Origin: Terrabacter sp. Ter38
GTDB taxonomy: Bacteria; Actinomycetota; Actinomycetes; Actinomycetales; Dermatophilaceae
Direction: 5' to 3'
NCBI RefSeq assembly: GCF_024519435.1
Contig: NZ_JALJRZ010000004.1
Span: 1 to 64,000 of the forward strand
Length of the DNA: 64,000 nucleotides
Shown here: positions 33,553-43,335 of the stretch, piece by piece
Layout of the letters: every line of letters begins with the position of its first letter
Position numbering within the stretch: position 1 is the first letter of the stretch
The notes under the pieces: model-generated
The model's input: the letters and a program-made list of their open reading frames with translations, nothing else
The model's database searches: none
Told to the model about the DNA's origin: nothing
Translations under genes and position numbers: made by a program

Positions 33553-35070
33553 TCAGGCGAGAGCGGCAACGATGGGACGGCCGGGGAAGGCGCCGACGTC
33601 CATGGCGCCGTCGCGCACCACGAAGGTCCCGTCGACCAGCAGGTGTCGCACTCCCACGGAGGGCCGCGTCGGGTCGACGTAGGTGGCGCGGTCGCTGATG
33701 GTGGCTGGGTCGATGACCACCAGGTCGGCATCCGCGCCGACGTCGAGCCAGCCCTTCGTCCGTGCGGCGGGCGCGAAACCGGCGACCACCTGCGCGGGCA
33801 GGTAGGAGCAGCGTCGGAAGGCCTCCGCCCACGACCACGCCTCGGTCTCGACGACCATCCGCCGAAGCGAGCGGGAGAACGTCCCGGCGGTGCGCGGGTG
33901 CGTCTGCCCGCCCTCGGGGAGCGGCCACTCGCGGCTGTCGGTCGAACCGTCCGGCCACTCCACGTGCATGGCATCGCTGGCGACGATCGAGTCCGGGAAG
34001 GCGAGCGCTCGCTGGAGCAGCGCGGCGTCCTCGGGCCTGTCCTCGTCGAGGAAGGAGACGACGCAGACGGCGCCGGGATCGGTCGCACGCAGCTCGGCCA
34101 GCCGGGCGACCGAGGCGATCTGCTCGCCGGTCGCGACGAGCCTGAGCGACGCCGGCTGCAGACCCCAGGCGTCGAGCCGTTCCGGGGCGAGGAAGTAGGC
34201 GCCGATCGCGGTGCTGCCGGCGCCGTACGGGTAGGCCTCGACGGTCACCCGGGATCCGTTGCTCCGCGCCGTGTCGAGCAGGCCCAGCACCCGGTCGACG
34301 TGACGGCGGGAGGTGCTGTTGACGTGGCAGTGGTGCATCGACGCACCGGTCTCGGCCGCAGCCCGGACGATCTCGAACGAACCATCGATCGGCGTGGTCG
34401 GGTCGGCCTCGATGATCTCGCGCACATGGGTGAAGGTCGCGGTGCCGGTCCGCGCCGCGAGGCGGGCGACGTCCAGGAACTCGTCGGGGTCGGTCCGCGG
34501 GGCGTAGCCCATCAGGACCCCGATGCCGAGCGCTCCGGCCTCGAGCTCGGACTCGAGCAGCCGCAGCCAGGCGGCGCGTTCGGACGGCGAGGACGATCGC
34601 TGCCACGCCGGGTCGCCCAGCCTCTTGAGCGACGCGTGGAGATCGGCCGCCGGCGTCGCTCCCAGGTGCACCGCGGCGCGGGCGTCGCCCCAGGAGGCCG
34701 AGAAGCCGTAGTGCAGAAGGCGTCCGTCGGCGGCCGCACGTGCGTAGGCCCTCCTGACCGGCATGAGCCCCGCCTCGAGGTCGAGGGTCGTCGTGACCCC
34801 GTCGAGCGCCTGCAGCCGCTGGCCCGCGATGGAGTGGACGTGGCTGTGCAGGTCCACGAAGCCTGGACCGACCACGAGTCCGGTCACGTCGACGACGGTG
34901 GCCCCCTCCGTCGCGAGGGACGGAGCGACGGCAACCACCGAGCGTCCGTCCACCGCCACGTCGGCTACTCGTTCGGTCCCGGAGCGCGGGTCGATCACGC
35001 GCCCGCCGCGGAGAATCAGCACCTCCTCAGCAAACACCGTCCCCGTCGCAGCCTCACTGGCGAATCGCAC
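33553..35070 (-). CDS. D-aminoacylase-like amidohydrolase (N-acyl-D-amino-acid deacylase family)
   Basis: Up to 505 aa. Metal-dependent amidohydrolase: N-terminal beta domain, metal motif FVDLHSHVH (~residue 75), GIGVLMGYAP, FTHVREI, and the closing GWLDVGADADLVVIDP/GxxVV block of D-aminoacylases, which remove the acyl group from N-acyl-D-amino acids. The annotated GTG start is uncertain; GTG 35037 is an alternative. It is divergent from the peptide-transport/racemase operon across 68 bp with an inverted repeat, so it probably belongs to the same D-amino-acid pathway. Confidence 0.87.
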   Translation of the reverse strand: MRFASEAATGTVFAEEVLILRGGRVIDPRSGTERVADVAVDGRSVVAVAPSLATEGATVVDVTGLVVGPGFVDLHSHVHSIAGQRLQALDGVTTTLDLEAGLMPVRRAYARAAADGRLLHYGFSASWGDARAAVHLGATPAADLHASLKRLGDPAWQRSSSPSERAAWLRLLESELEAGALGIGVLMGYAPRTDPDEFLDVARLAARTGTATFTHVREIIEADPTTPIDGSFEIVRAAAETGASMHHCHVNSTSRRHVDRVLGLLDTARSNGSRVTVEAYPYGAGSTAIGAYFLAPERLDAWGLQPASLRLVATGEQIASVARLAELRATDPGAVCVVSFLDEDRPEDAALLQRALAFPDSIVASDAMHVEWPDGSTDSREWPLPEGGQTHPRTAGTFSRSLRRMVVETEAWSWAEAFRRCSYLPAQVVAGFAPAARTKGWLDVGADADLVVIDPATISDRATYVDPTRPSVGVRHLLVDGTFVVRDGAMDVGAFPGRPIVAALA

Positions 35071-35080
35071 AAACTCGCGT

Positions 35081-35126
35081 AGCGGTTGCTGTCCGATCGA
35101 ACGAACACTCGCGTCGGCGAACCGCT
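35081..35126. promoter_or_regulatory. inverted repeat in the divergent promoter of the D-amino-acid locus
   Basis: AGCGGTT (35081-35087) and AACCGCT (35120-35126), exact 7-bp arms with a 32-bp spacer, lie in the 68 bp between the D-aminoacylase and serine hydrolase starts. A PucR-type regulator ending the operon is the candidate binder. Wide spacing makes this tentative. Confidence 0.35.
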
Positions 35127-35138
35127 TACGGTGCCGTT

Positions 35139-36560
35139 ATGTCAACACAGGACAGCCCACTGGGCACCGACGCGCCGCAGGCTGCCGCCACCTGGCTCGC
35201 TGAGAACTTCGCGGACCTCGTCACGGAGCACGGGGTCCCCGGAGCGACGATCGCCGTGCTGGCGGGAGGGGAGGTCGCGACCGCCGCCGGCGGCGTCACG
35301 AGCCTCGCCACCCAGGTGCCGGTCGACTCCGAGACCGTCTTCCAGATCGGCTCCATCACGAAGATCTGGACCACGACACTCGTCCTGCAGCTCGTCGACG
35401 ACGGGCTGCTCGACCTCGACCAGCCGCTGCTCGACTACCTGCCCGAGCTGGTCATCGGTGACATGGAGGCCGCCAAGGCCCTCACCACGCGCCACCTGCT
35501 GACGCACACCGCCGGCTTCGAGGGCGACATCTTCACCGACACCGGCCGCGGCGAGGACGCCATCGAGAAGTACGTCGCCACCCTCACCGACCTCCCCCAG
35601 CTCTTTGCGCCGGGGGAGACCTTCTCCTACAACAACACCGGGTTCGTCGTGCTCGGCCGCCTCATCGAGGTCCTCCGGGCGAAGCCGTACGACGAGGTCC
35701 TCCTCGAGCGCATCGCGGCGCCCCTCGGTCTCGACCGCGTCAGCCCGAGCCCGTACGAGGCGATCCGGCACCGTGCCGCCACCGGTCACGTCGCCGGTGA
35801 GGACGGGGAGCTGGCGCCCGCAACCTCCTGGGCGCTGGCGCGCTCGAACGCTCCCGCGGGGTCGATGCTGGCGATGACCCCCACCGACCTGCTCGGCTTC
35901 GTGCGGATGCACCTCGACCGCGGCGTCGCGCCCGACGGCACCCGTGTGCTCAGCGCCGAGTCGGTGCAGGCGATGCAGACCCGCGAGATCGACCTCCCCC
36001 GCCTCGCTGGCATGGGCGACGCCTGGGGCCTCGGCTGGGAGCTGTTCGACGCGCCCCAGGGTGCCGTCGTCGCCCACGACGGCGGCACCATCGGCCAGGC
36101 GGCCTTCCTGCGAGTCGTCCCCGAGGCGGGCGTCGCCATCGCGATGCTCACCAACGGCGGCGACGTGTTCGGTCTCTTCAACGACGTGGTCGCCACGCTC
36201 CTCACCCGGCTCACCGGCGTGGAGCTGCCGGCCCGCCCGACCCCACCGGCAGACCCGCAGCAGGTGGACGTCAGCCGCTACCTGGGCCACTACGCCGACA
36301 CCATCTACGACATCACCGTCAGCCAGGACCAGGACGGCCGGGTCTGGCTCGACCGGCAGCCCAAGGACATCCACGCCGAGATCGGTGAGAAGCCGATCCG
36401 CTTCGAGCTCGTGCACCTCGTCGACGACAGCCTCATCACCGTCGAGGACTACCGCGGCATCCACGTCGTCTTCGCCTTCATCGGCTCGGTGACGAGCGCG
36501 TCGGGCGCCGACCAGGCGAAGTACGTCCACTACGGCCGTGTGGTCGCCCGCGTCGAGTGA
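35139..36560 (+). CDS. S12-family serine hydrolase (class C beta-lactamase/D-aminopeptidase fold)
   Basis: 473 aa. Active-site SxxK (GSITK, Ser72-Lys75), YxN (SYNNTGF, ~residue 165) and HDGG (~312), then a C-terminal beta domain. No signal peptide, so it is cytoplasmic, which argues against a beta-lactamase resistance role and for a D-aminopeptidase, D-esterase or peptidase acting on imported substrate. First gene of an operon with a peptide ABC transporter. A paralogue with the same architecture follows the transporter (41932). Confidence 0.9.
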   Translation: MSTQDSPLGTDAPQAAATWLAENFADLVTEHGVPGATIAVLAGGEVATAAGGVTSLATQVPVDSETVFQIGSITKIWTTTLVLQLVDDGLLDLDQPLLDYLPELVIGDMEAAKALTTRHLLTHTAGFEGDIFTDTGRGEDAIEKYVATLTDLPQLFAPGETFSYNNTGFVVLGRLIEVLRAKPYDEVLLERIAAPLGLDRVSPSPYEAIRHRAATGHVAGEDGELAPATSWALARSNAPAGSMLAMTPTDLLGFVRMHLDRGVAPDGTRVLSAESVQAMQTREIDLPRLAGMGDAWGLGWELFDAPQGAVVAHDGGTIGQAAFLRVVPEAGVAIAMLTNGGDVFGLFNDVVATLLTRLTGVELPARPTPPADPQQVDVSRYLGHYADTIYDITVSQDQDGRVWLDRQPKDIHAEIGEKPIRFELVHLVDDSLITVEDYRGIHVVFAFIGSVTSASGADQAKYVHYGRVVARVE

Positions 36561-36639
36561 CGCGGCACCGGTCGAACCAGCTGAACCCATCCGCATGTCA
36601 CAGCCCCACCCGAAGCAGCCCGAAGAAAGAGGAACGCCC

Positions 36640-38229
36640 ATGAGGCCGGTCCGCTCGAGCGCCATCCTGGCGCTCTCCCTCTCCGTGGCCACTGTCGGCC
36701 TCACCGCCTGCGGTGGGTCCGACGGCGGCTCGAGCGCCAGCACGTATGCCGCCGGCAAGACCTTCACGATGGCGCTCTCCGCAGACCCCGGGGCGCTCGA
36801 CCCCCAGGGCAGCGCGTCGAGCCCGCTCTTCCAGGTCAGCAAGTTCGCCTACGACAGCCTCGTCTCCGTGGATGCCAAGGGCCAGGTCACCTCCGGCCTC
36901 GCGTCGAAGTGGTCGGTCAACGGCAAGACGGTGACGTTCGACATCGCACCCAAGGTCACGTGCGCAGATGGTGCGGCGTTCACGGCGCAGACCGCGGCCG
37001 ACAACATCAGCTACGTCGAGGACCCGAAGAACAAGAGCCCGTTCCTCGGGGTGTTCGTGCCGGCAGGTGCGACGGCCAAGGCCAGTGGCAGCACCCTCAC
37101 GGTCACCCTCGCCTCCGCGTCGCCCTTCGTGCTGGACTCGTTCGCCAACCTGCCCATGGTCTGTGACTCCGGCATGAAGGACCGCGCCTCGCTCAAGGCC
37201 GGCACGGCCGGCACCGGTCCCTACACGCTCAAGGAGGCCGTGCCCGGGGACCACTACACCTACGCGATCCGCACCGGCTACACGTGGGGCCCGGCCGGCG
37301 CGACGACCGCCACGACGGGCATGCCTGCCACGATCCAGGTCAAGGTCGTGCCCAACGAGACGACGGCCGCCAACCAGCTCCTCTCCGGCGCGCTCAACGC
37401 GGCAGCGATCCACGGGCCGGACGCCGCCCGTCTCGAGGCGGCCAAGCTCGACCACGACGACGCCCAAGCCATCGTCGGCGAGCAGTGGTACAACCACGAC
37501 AAGGCCCACGCCACCTCTGACCCGGCCGTTCGGCAGGCCCTGACCCAGGCGCTGGACCTGGCCCAGCTGCAGAAGGTCATCACCTCCGACCGTGGCGGCC
37601 CGGCGACCCAGCTCGCCGTCGTCGCGCCGGCCGCCTGCACCGGCTCGTCGGTCGAGGGCAACGTCCTCGGCTCGGACGTGGCCGCCGCCGGGGCGGCGCT
37701 CGACGCCGCCGGCTGGGTCAAGGGCGCCGACGGCATGCGCGCCAAGGCCGGGAAGCCGCTGTCGCTCTCCTTCCTCTACGACGCCTCGCTCGGCTCCGGC
37801 GGCAGCGCCGCGTCCGAGCTCGCCGTGGACGCGTGGAAGAAGCTCGGCGTCGCCGTCAAGGCCAAGCAGCTCGACGAGACCGGCATGGTCAACGCGATGT
37901 TCGGCACCGGCGACTGGGACCTCGCCTGGGAGCCGCTGAACCTCAACACGCCTGAGCAGGGTGTGCCCTTCTTCTCCGGGCCCGCCGTGACGGATGGCGG
38001 CAACAACATGTCGGGCATCACCAACGCGGACTACTCCGCGAGCGTCCAGAAGGCGATGGGCAAGGTCGGCGCCGACAGCTGTCCTGACTGGCTGGCTGCC
38101 GAGGCCGCGCTGTTCAAGGCCAACGACGTGGTCCTGTTCGCCAACAGCCTGTTGCCGTTCTTCAGCAAGGGCGCCGAGATGGACGTCCTCGGCAGCATCG
38201 TGCCCACCAGCATCCGGATGCTCGGCTGA
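36640..38229 (+). CDS. peptide ABC transporter substrate-binding lipoprotein (family 5)
   Basis: 529 aa. Lipoprotein signal with lipobox LTAC (Cys24) then a Gly/Ser linker. SBP_bac_5 fold: FTMALSADPGALDPQGS, ASKWSVNGKTVTFDI, TGPYTLKEAVPG. It binds peptides or similar ligands outside the membrane and feeds the permeases that follow. Start ATG 36640 has AAAGAGGA upstream. Neighbours suggest peptides containing D-residues or N-acylated amino acids as ligand. Confidence 0.92.
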   Translation: MRPVRSSAILALSLSVATVGLTACGGSDGGSSASTYAAGKTFTMALSADPGALDPQGSASSPLFQVSKFAYDSLVSVDAKGQVTSGLASKWSVNGKTVTFDIAPKVTCADGAAFTAQTAADNISYVEDPKNKSPFLGVFVPAGATAKASGSTLTVTLASASPFVLDSFANLPMVCDSGMKDRASLKAGTAGTGPYTLKEAVPGDHYTYAIRTGYTWGPAGATTATTGMPATIQVKVVPNETTAANQLLSGALNAAAIHGPDAARLEAAKLDHDDAQAIVGEQWYNHDKAHATSDPAVRQALTQALDLAQLQKVITSDRGGPATQLAVVAPAACTGSSVEGNVLGSDVAAAGAALDAAGWVKGADGMRAKAGKPLSLSFLYDASLGSGGSAASELAVDAWKKLGVAVKAKQLDETGMVNAMFGTGDWDLAWEPLNLNTPEQGVPFFSGPAVTDGGNNMSGITNADYSASVQKAMGKVGADSCPDWLAAEAALFKANDVVLFANSLLPFFSKGAEMDVLGSIVPTSIRMLG

Positions 38230-38247
38230 TCGGGAAGTGACCGCGAG

Positions 38248-39258
38248 ATGACAACACTGACACCGGCAGCCGCTCCGCCCCGGTCCGTCCCGAAACCACA
38301 GGGCCGGCTGGGTGGGAGGTGGACACGCTTCGCGCTCCGTCGTACGGGGCGGCTGCTGGTGTCGCTGTGGGTGCTCGTCACCGTGTCGTTCCTGATGATC
38401 CACCTGGTCCCGGGCGACCCGGTCCGAGCGGCCCTCGGGATGACGGCCCCGACCGAGCTGGTCGAGGCCAAGCGACAGGCGCTCGGCCTCAACGACCCAC
38501 TGCTGACGCAGTACGTGCACTACCTCGGCAACCTGCTCCACGGCGACCTGGGCGAGTCGATCACGACCCAGCTACCCGTCTCGGAGACGATCAGCCAGCG
38601 GCTTCCCGCCACGGCCTCCCTGGCTGTCCTGGCGTTCCTCGTCGCCATCGCGGTCGCCGTCCCGCTGGGCGTGACCGTCGCGGTCGCGACCAGGCGCGGC
38701 CGGCGCCGCCGCACGGAACTGGCGTTCGCCGGTGGCAGCGTCGTGCTCGGCGCGATCCCCGACTTCCTCGTCGGCGTCGCCCTCGTCGCCGTGTTCGCGG
38801 TCGGCCTCGGGTGGTTCCCCGTCGCAGGCCGAACCGACGCCTCGTCGTACGTCCTGCCGGTGCTGGCCCTGGCCATCGGTCCGGCGGCCGTTCTGGCGCG
38901 CATCGTCCGCGTCGAGATGCTCGCGGTGCTGGAGACCGACTACGTCCGCACGGCTCGGGCGAAGAGACTGCCCGCCCGACGCATCTACCTCAGGCACGCG
39001 CTTCCGAACGCGGTCACGGCGACGCTCACCCTCGGCGGCATGTTGTTGGCCTCGATGGTCGCCGGCACGGTCCTCGTCGAGAACGTCTTCTCCTGGCCCG
39101 GGCTGGGCAGCACGATCGTCCAGTCGATCGTCACCAAGGACTACCCGGTCGTGCAGGGCACGGTCCTCGTCTACGGGCTCGGTGTGCTCGTCATCAACAC
39201 CCTGGTCGACGTCGCGCTCGCCGTGCTCGACCCCCGTTCCACGATCGGTGAGCTCTAG
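38248..39258 (+). CDS. ABC transporter permease (DppB-like)
   Basis: 336 aa. About six membrane segments and the BPD inner-membrane domain with the EAA-like loop YVRTARAKRLPARRIYLRHAL that contacts the ATPase. Charged ~40-residue N-terminus. Forms the channel with the permease half of the next protein. Confidence 0.92.
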   Translation: MTTLTPAAAPPRSVPKPQGRLGGRWTRFALRRTGRLLVSLWVLVTVSFLMIHLVPGDPVRAALGMTAPTELVEAKRQALGLNDPLLTQYVHYLGNLLHGDLGESITTQLPVSETISQRLPATASLAVLAFLVAIAVAVPLGVTVAVATRRGRRRRTELAFAGGSVVLGAIPDFLVGVALVAVFAVGLGWFPVAGRTDASSYVLPVLALAIGPAAVLARIVRVEMLAVLETDYVRTARAKRLPARRIYLRHALPNAVTATLTLGGMLLASMVAGTVLVENVFSWPGLGSTIVQSIVTKDYPVVQGTVLVYGLGVLVINTLVDVALAVLDPRSTIGEL

Positions 39259-39260
39259 TC

Positions 39261-41171
39261 ATGTCCCAGCGCTGGATTCGCATCGTCAAGACGCCCGTCG
39301 GCCTCGTCGGGCTGAGCCTGCTCTCGCTCATCGTGCTCCTGGCCGTCTTCGCCCCGATCCTCTGGGGCGACAAGGCCAGTGTCGTCGACACCGAGAACCT
39401 CCTCGCCGGTCCGTCGGCGCAGCACTGGTTCGGCACCGACAACCTGGGCCGCGACCTGTTCTTCCGGGTCCTGGTCGCCACCCGACTCTCGCTGACGCTG
39501 ACGCTCGTGGCCACCGCGCTCGGAACGGTGATCGGCCTCGTGCTCGGCACCGCCCCGGAGCTGCTCGGCGGCCGGCTCGGCCGGCTCGTCACGGCCCTCG
39601 TCAACGTCTTCGTGGCTTTCCCCGGGCTGCTCCTCGTCCTCGTCTTCGCCGTCATCTTCGGCGTCGGGGCGAGGGGCGCGGTCCTGGCGATCGGCCTCGC
39701 GGTCGCCCCGGGGCTCGCCCGCCTCTGCCAGACGCTCGTCGCCGGAGTCACCGGGCTCGAGTACGTCGCCGCGGCGCGGATCACGGGCGTCAACCGCTTC
39801 CGGATCATGGCCCGGCACGTGCTGCCCAACGTGGCCGAGCCACTCATCGTCAACGTGACCATCACCGCCGGCGCCATCCTGCTGAGCTTCGCCGGGCTGT
39901 CGTTCCTCGGGCTCGGCGTCCAGGCGCCGGAGTACGACTGGGGCCGGCTGATGCAGGACGGCCTGAGCGGCATCTTCGTGCACCCGCTCGCGGCACTCGG
40001 CCCCGGCATCATGGTGGTCCTCGCCGGGCTGGCCTTCAACCTCACCGGTGAGGCGATCGCCGGGGTCTTCGGGATCTCCACGCCGACGGGCACCGGCACG
40101 CTGCGGGTGCCGACCGACGAGACGCCGGTGACCGACATCCCCCACGACCACGCCGCCGACGGCGACCTGGTGCTCGACGTCCGCGACCTCTCGGTCACCT
40201 TCCCGGGGGCGAACGGTCCGGTCCGGCCGGTCCGCGGCGTCTCGTTCGGCATCGCCGCAGGCGAGGCCGTGGGCGTCGTGGGCGAGTCGGGGTCCGGCAA
40301 GTCACTGACGGCGCTGTCGATCGCCGGCCTCGTCGAGGAGCCGGCGAGCATCGACGCCCGGCACCTCACCTTCTGCGGGACCGACCTGCTCGAGGAGCCG
40401 GCGTCCGGTCAGACCCGCGACACACTGCTGGGCACCTCGCTCGCCGTCGTGTTCCAGGACCCGATGACCTCGTTCAACCCCACGATGCGGATCGGCGCCC
40501 AGCTGGCCGAGGTCGGCCGTCACCACCAGGGACTCGATCGCAAGAAGGCGTCGGCCCGTGCCGTCGACCGTCTCCGCGCCGTCCGCGTCCGCGACCCCGA
40601 GCGCCGGGCCCGCCAGTACCCCTTCGAGTTCTCGGGTGGCATGCGTCAGCGCGCCATGATCGGGATGGGGCTGATGGGCAGCCCCCGGCTCATCATCGCC
40701 GACGAGCCGACGACCGCACTCGACGTCACCGTGCAGAGCCAGGTGCTCGCGCTGCTCCAGGACGTACGCCGCGAGGAGGGGGCCGCTCTCCTGCTCATCA
40801 GCCACGACGTCTCGGTCGTCGCCGACGTCTGCGACCGCGTGCTCGTCATGTATGCCGGCCGGATCGTCGAGGACCTGCCGACCGCCGACCTGCGCACCAG
40901 GGCACGACACCCGTACACCCGCGCGCTCGTCGCCGCCGTGCCGGCGATGACCACCGACATCGACACCCCCCTCGCCACGATCCCCGGCCACCCGGTCGAG
41001 CCGGCGCAGGTCCCGGTGGGTTGCGCGTACGCCGCGCGTTGCCCGCTCGCCACCGTCCGCTGCCGCGAGCAGGACCCGACCCTGACGGCGGGCCCGGGCG
41101 GGAGCCGCGTCGCGTGCTGGCACGCCGACGAGCCGGCCGACGTCGTGACGGCTGAGGAGGCGCTCGCATGA
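39261..41171 (+). CDS. ABC transporter permease-ATPase fusion (DppC-DppD)
   Basis: 636 aa. Residues ~1-275 are a DppC-type permease (HWFGTDNLGRDLF, AARITGVNRFRIMARHVLPNV EAA loop, GLSFLGLGVQAP). After a short linker, residues ~300-620 are a DppD-type ATPase: Walker A GESGSGKS, Q-loop VFQDPM, signature FSGGMRQRAM, Walker B LIIADEPTTALD, and the C-terminal oligopeptide-transporter Cys region (CAYAARCPLATVRC). Two normally separate subunits are one chain here. Three bases after the preceding stop; overlaps the next ATPase (ATGA). Confidence 0.92.
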   Translation: MSQRWIRIVKTPVGLVGLSLLSLIVLLAVFAPILWGDKASVVDTENLLAGPSAQHWFGTDNLGRDLFFRVLVATRLSLTLTLVATALGTVIGLVLGTAPELLGGRLGRLVTALVNVFVAFPGLLLVLVFAVIFGVGARGAVLAIGLAVAPGLARLCQTLVAGVTGLEYVAAARITGVNRFRIMARHVLPNVAEPLIVNVTITAGAILLSFAGLSFLGLGVQAPEYDWGRLMQDGLSGIFVHPLAALGPGIMVVLAGLAFNLTGEAIAGVFGISTPTGTGTLRVPTDETPVTDIPHDHAADGDLVLDVRDLSVTFPGANGPVRPVRGVSFGIAAGEAVGVVGESGSGKSLTALSIAGLVEEPASIDARHLTFCGTDLLEEPASGQTRDTLLGTSLAVVFQDPMTSFNPTMRIGAQLAEVGRHHQGLDRKKASARAVDRLRAVRVRDPERRARQYPFEFSGGMRQRAMIGMGLMGSPRLIIADEPTTALDVTVQSQVLALLQDVRREEGAALLLISHDVSVVADVCDRVLVMYAGRIVEDLPTADLRTRARHPYTRALVAAVPAMTTDIDTPLATIPGHPVEPAQVPVGCAYAARCPLATVRCREQDPTLTAGPGGSRVACWHADEPADVVTAEEALA

Positions 41172-41935
41172 GCACGCTCGAGTTCGACCACGTGACAGTC
41201 CGCTACGACGCGAGCACCGTCCTCGACGAGGTGAGCCTGACCGTTCCGGACGGCGGGATCGTCGGCCTGGTCGGGGAGTCGGGGTCGGGCAAGTCCACGC
41301 TGGCCAAGGCGGCCGTCGGGCTCGCGCCGGTCCACGGTGGACGGATCCTGCTCGACGGTGAACCGATCCGTCTTCGGGGTCGGCACCGGCCCGTCCAGAT
41401 GGTCTTCCAGGACCCGTTCTCCTCCCTCGACCCGAGGATGACCATCGGGGAGAGCATCGCCGAGGCGCTCTACCGGCCCGAGTCGGGACGCCTCTCACGT
41501 GCCGGCCGTCGTGCCGAGATCGCCCGGCTCCTCGAGCTGGTCCACCTCGACCCCGGCCGGTCCGGGCACCTTCCCGGTGAGCTGTCGGGTGGCCAGCGGC
41601 AGCGCGTCGCGCTCGCGAGGGCCCTCGCCGGCCGGCCCCGGCTCGTCATCGCCGACGAGATCACCTCGGCGCTGGACGTCTCCGTGCAGGGCGCGGTGCT
41701 CAACCTCGTCCGGGAGATGCAGCGCGAGCTGGGCCTCTCGATGCTCTTCATCTCGCACAACCTCGCGGTCGTCCGTTACGTCGCCAGCCAGGTGGCCGTC
41801 ATGGAGGGCGGCCGGATCGTCGAGCACGGCCCCACGGCCGAGGTGCTCGGACGCCCGCAACACGACTACACCCGCCAGCTCCTGGCCGCCATCCCCGGCG
41901 GCCACGACATCCCCACGAAGGAGACCACCCCATGA
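41168..41935 (+). CDS. ABC transporter ATP-binding protein (DppF-like)
   Basis: 255 aa. Walker A GESGSGKS, Q-loop VFQDPFSSLDPRM, signature LSGGQRQRVALARAL, Walker B RLVIADEITSALD, H-loop ISHN. Second ATPase of the peptide importer. Both ends overlap neighbours by four bases (ATGA), showing tight translational coupling. Confidence 0.92.
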   Translation: MSTLEFDHVTVRYDASTVLDEVSLTVPDGGIVGLVGESGSGKSTLAKAAVGLAPVHGGRILLDGEPIRLRGRHRPVQMVFQDPFSSLDPRMTIGESIAEALYRPESGRLSRAGRRAEIARLLELVHLDPGRSGHLPGELSGGQRQRVALARALAGRPRLVIADEITSALDVSVQGAVLNLVREMQRELGLSMLFISHNLAVVRYVASQVAVMEGGRIVEHGPTAEVLGRPQHDYTRQLLAAIPGGHDIPTKETTP

Positions 41936-43335
41936 CCACGAACCGACCCGACCTCGACACCGCCCACTGGGAAGCCCGGTTCGCCGAGCTCGTGAAGAAG
42001 CACGGCGTCCCCGGCGCCCAGCTCGGCATCCTGCGCCTCGGTGCCGACGGCGCCGACGACGAGGTCTTCACGACCGCGACCGGTGTCCTGCACGCCGGCA
42101 CCGGGCAGCCCGCCACGCCCGACTCGGTCTTCCAGATCGGCTCGGTCTCCAAGGTGTGGACGGCGACCGTCGTCATGCAGCTCGTGGACGAGGGACGCTT
42201 CGCGCTCGACACCCCGGTGGTCGAGATCCTCCCCGAGCTCGCGCTGCGCGACACGGAGGTCACCAAGAAGGTCACGGTCTGGCACCTGCTGACCCACACC
42301 AGCGGTGTCGACGGTGACGTCTTCACCGACACCGGCCGCGGTGACGACGCGCTCGAGAAGTACGTCGCCCAGCTCGGTGATGCAGCGCAGAACCACCCCA
42401 TCGGTGCCACGTGGTCCTACTGCAACTCGGGCTTCTCCGTGCTCGGCCGGATCATCGAGGTCGTCACCGGGAAGACGTGGGACGAGGCGATGAGGGAGCG
42501 GCTCTTCGCCCCGCTCGGCCTGACGCACACGACGACCCTGCCCGAGGAGGCCATGGTCTTCGCCCACGCGATGGGCCACCTCAAGGGCGGCGACGAGCCG
42601 GAGACCGCACCGGTCTGGGGCCTGCCCCGCTCGATCGCACCGGCCGGCCTCATCACCTCCTCTCCTGCCGACGTGCTGGCCTTCGCGCGGATGCACCTGA
42701 CCGGTGGCCTGGCGGCGGACGGCACGCGGGTCCTCTCGGAGGAGAGCGTCGCTGCCATGGCCGACTACCAGACCGAGTGCCCCGAGAAGATCCTGCTCGG
42801 CGACTCGTGGGGCCTGGGCTGGTTCCGCTGCGACTGGAACGGTCACCGAGCCATCGGCCACGACGGCAACACGATCGGCCAGGCCGCGTTCCTCAGGCTG
42901 CTGCCGGAGGCGGGCATCGCCGTCTCGCTCAACACCAACCTCGGCAGCGCGATCACGCTCTACCAGGACCTCTACGAGGAGATCTTCTCGGCGCTCGCCG
43001 ACGTGCGACTCCCCGCGCGGTTCGAGTTGCCCGCCGAGCCGGTCGAGGTCGACGCGACGCCGTACCTCGGCACGTACGCCCGCGAGTCCGTCGTCGAGGA
43101 GGTCTACCTCGAGGACGGCAAGACCTGGATGCGGACCACCGTCTCGGGGCCGGTCGCCGAGGCGTCCGGCGCCGCGGAGCCCGAGGTGCACGAGCTGATC
43201 CCGGTCGGCGACGCCCTCTTCGCGGTCAAGCCGGACAAGAGCGAGGCGTACTACCCGGTCCGCTTCTACGCTCTGCCCACCGGCGAGGAGTACATCCACT
43301 TCGGCGCGCGCGCCACTCCGAAGAGGCGTGCATGA
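41932..43335 (+). CDS. S12-family serine hydrolase, paralogue of the operon's first gene
   Basis: 467 aa. SxxK in GSVSK (Ser71-Lys74), SYCNSGF as the YxN motif, and GHDGN replacing the usual HxGG-type third motif. The DIFTDTGRGEDA-like stretch (DVFTDTGRGDDALEKYVA) is shared with the 35139 gene, so they are paralogues within one operon. Cytoplasmic. Two similar hydrolases may differ in peptide length or side-chain choice. Confidence 0.9.
   Translation: MTTNRPDLDTAHWEARFAELVKKHGVPGAQLGILRLGADGADDEVFTTATGVLHAGTGQPATPDSVFQIGSVSKVWTATVVMQLVDEGRFALDTPVVEILPELALRDTEVTKKVTVWHLLTHTSGVDGDVFTDTGRGDDALEKYVAQLGDAAQNHPIGATWSYCNSGFSVLGRIIEVVTGKTWDEAMRERLFAPLGLTHTTTLPEEAMVFAHAMGHLKGGDEPETAPVWGLPRSIAPAGLITSSPADVLAFARMHLTGGLAADGTRVLSEESVAAMADYQTECPEKILLGDSWGLGWFRCDWNGHRAIGHDGNTIGQAAFLRLLPEAGIAVSLNTNLGSAITLYQDLYEEIFSALADVRLPARFELPAEPVEVDATPYLGTYARESVVEEVYLEDGKTWMRTTVSGPVAEASGAAEPEVHELIPVGDALFAVKPDKSEAYYPVRFYALPTGEEYIHFGARATPKRRA

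Noticed and set aside
33180-34088. Long minus-strand frame overlapping the start of the non-coding region and the D-aminoacylase 3' end
   Set aside because: Ser/Arg/Pro-rich frame-shifted shadow of the amidohydrolase; the real frame has metal-binding motifs.
35139-43335. The two S12 serine hydrolases as beta-lactam resistance genes
   Set aside because: They have SxxK and YxN motifs but no signal peptide, are ~470 aa with a C-terminal domain, and sit in a peptide-uptake operon; a cytosolic D-peptidase or esterase role fits better.
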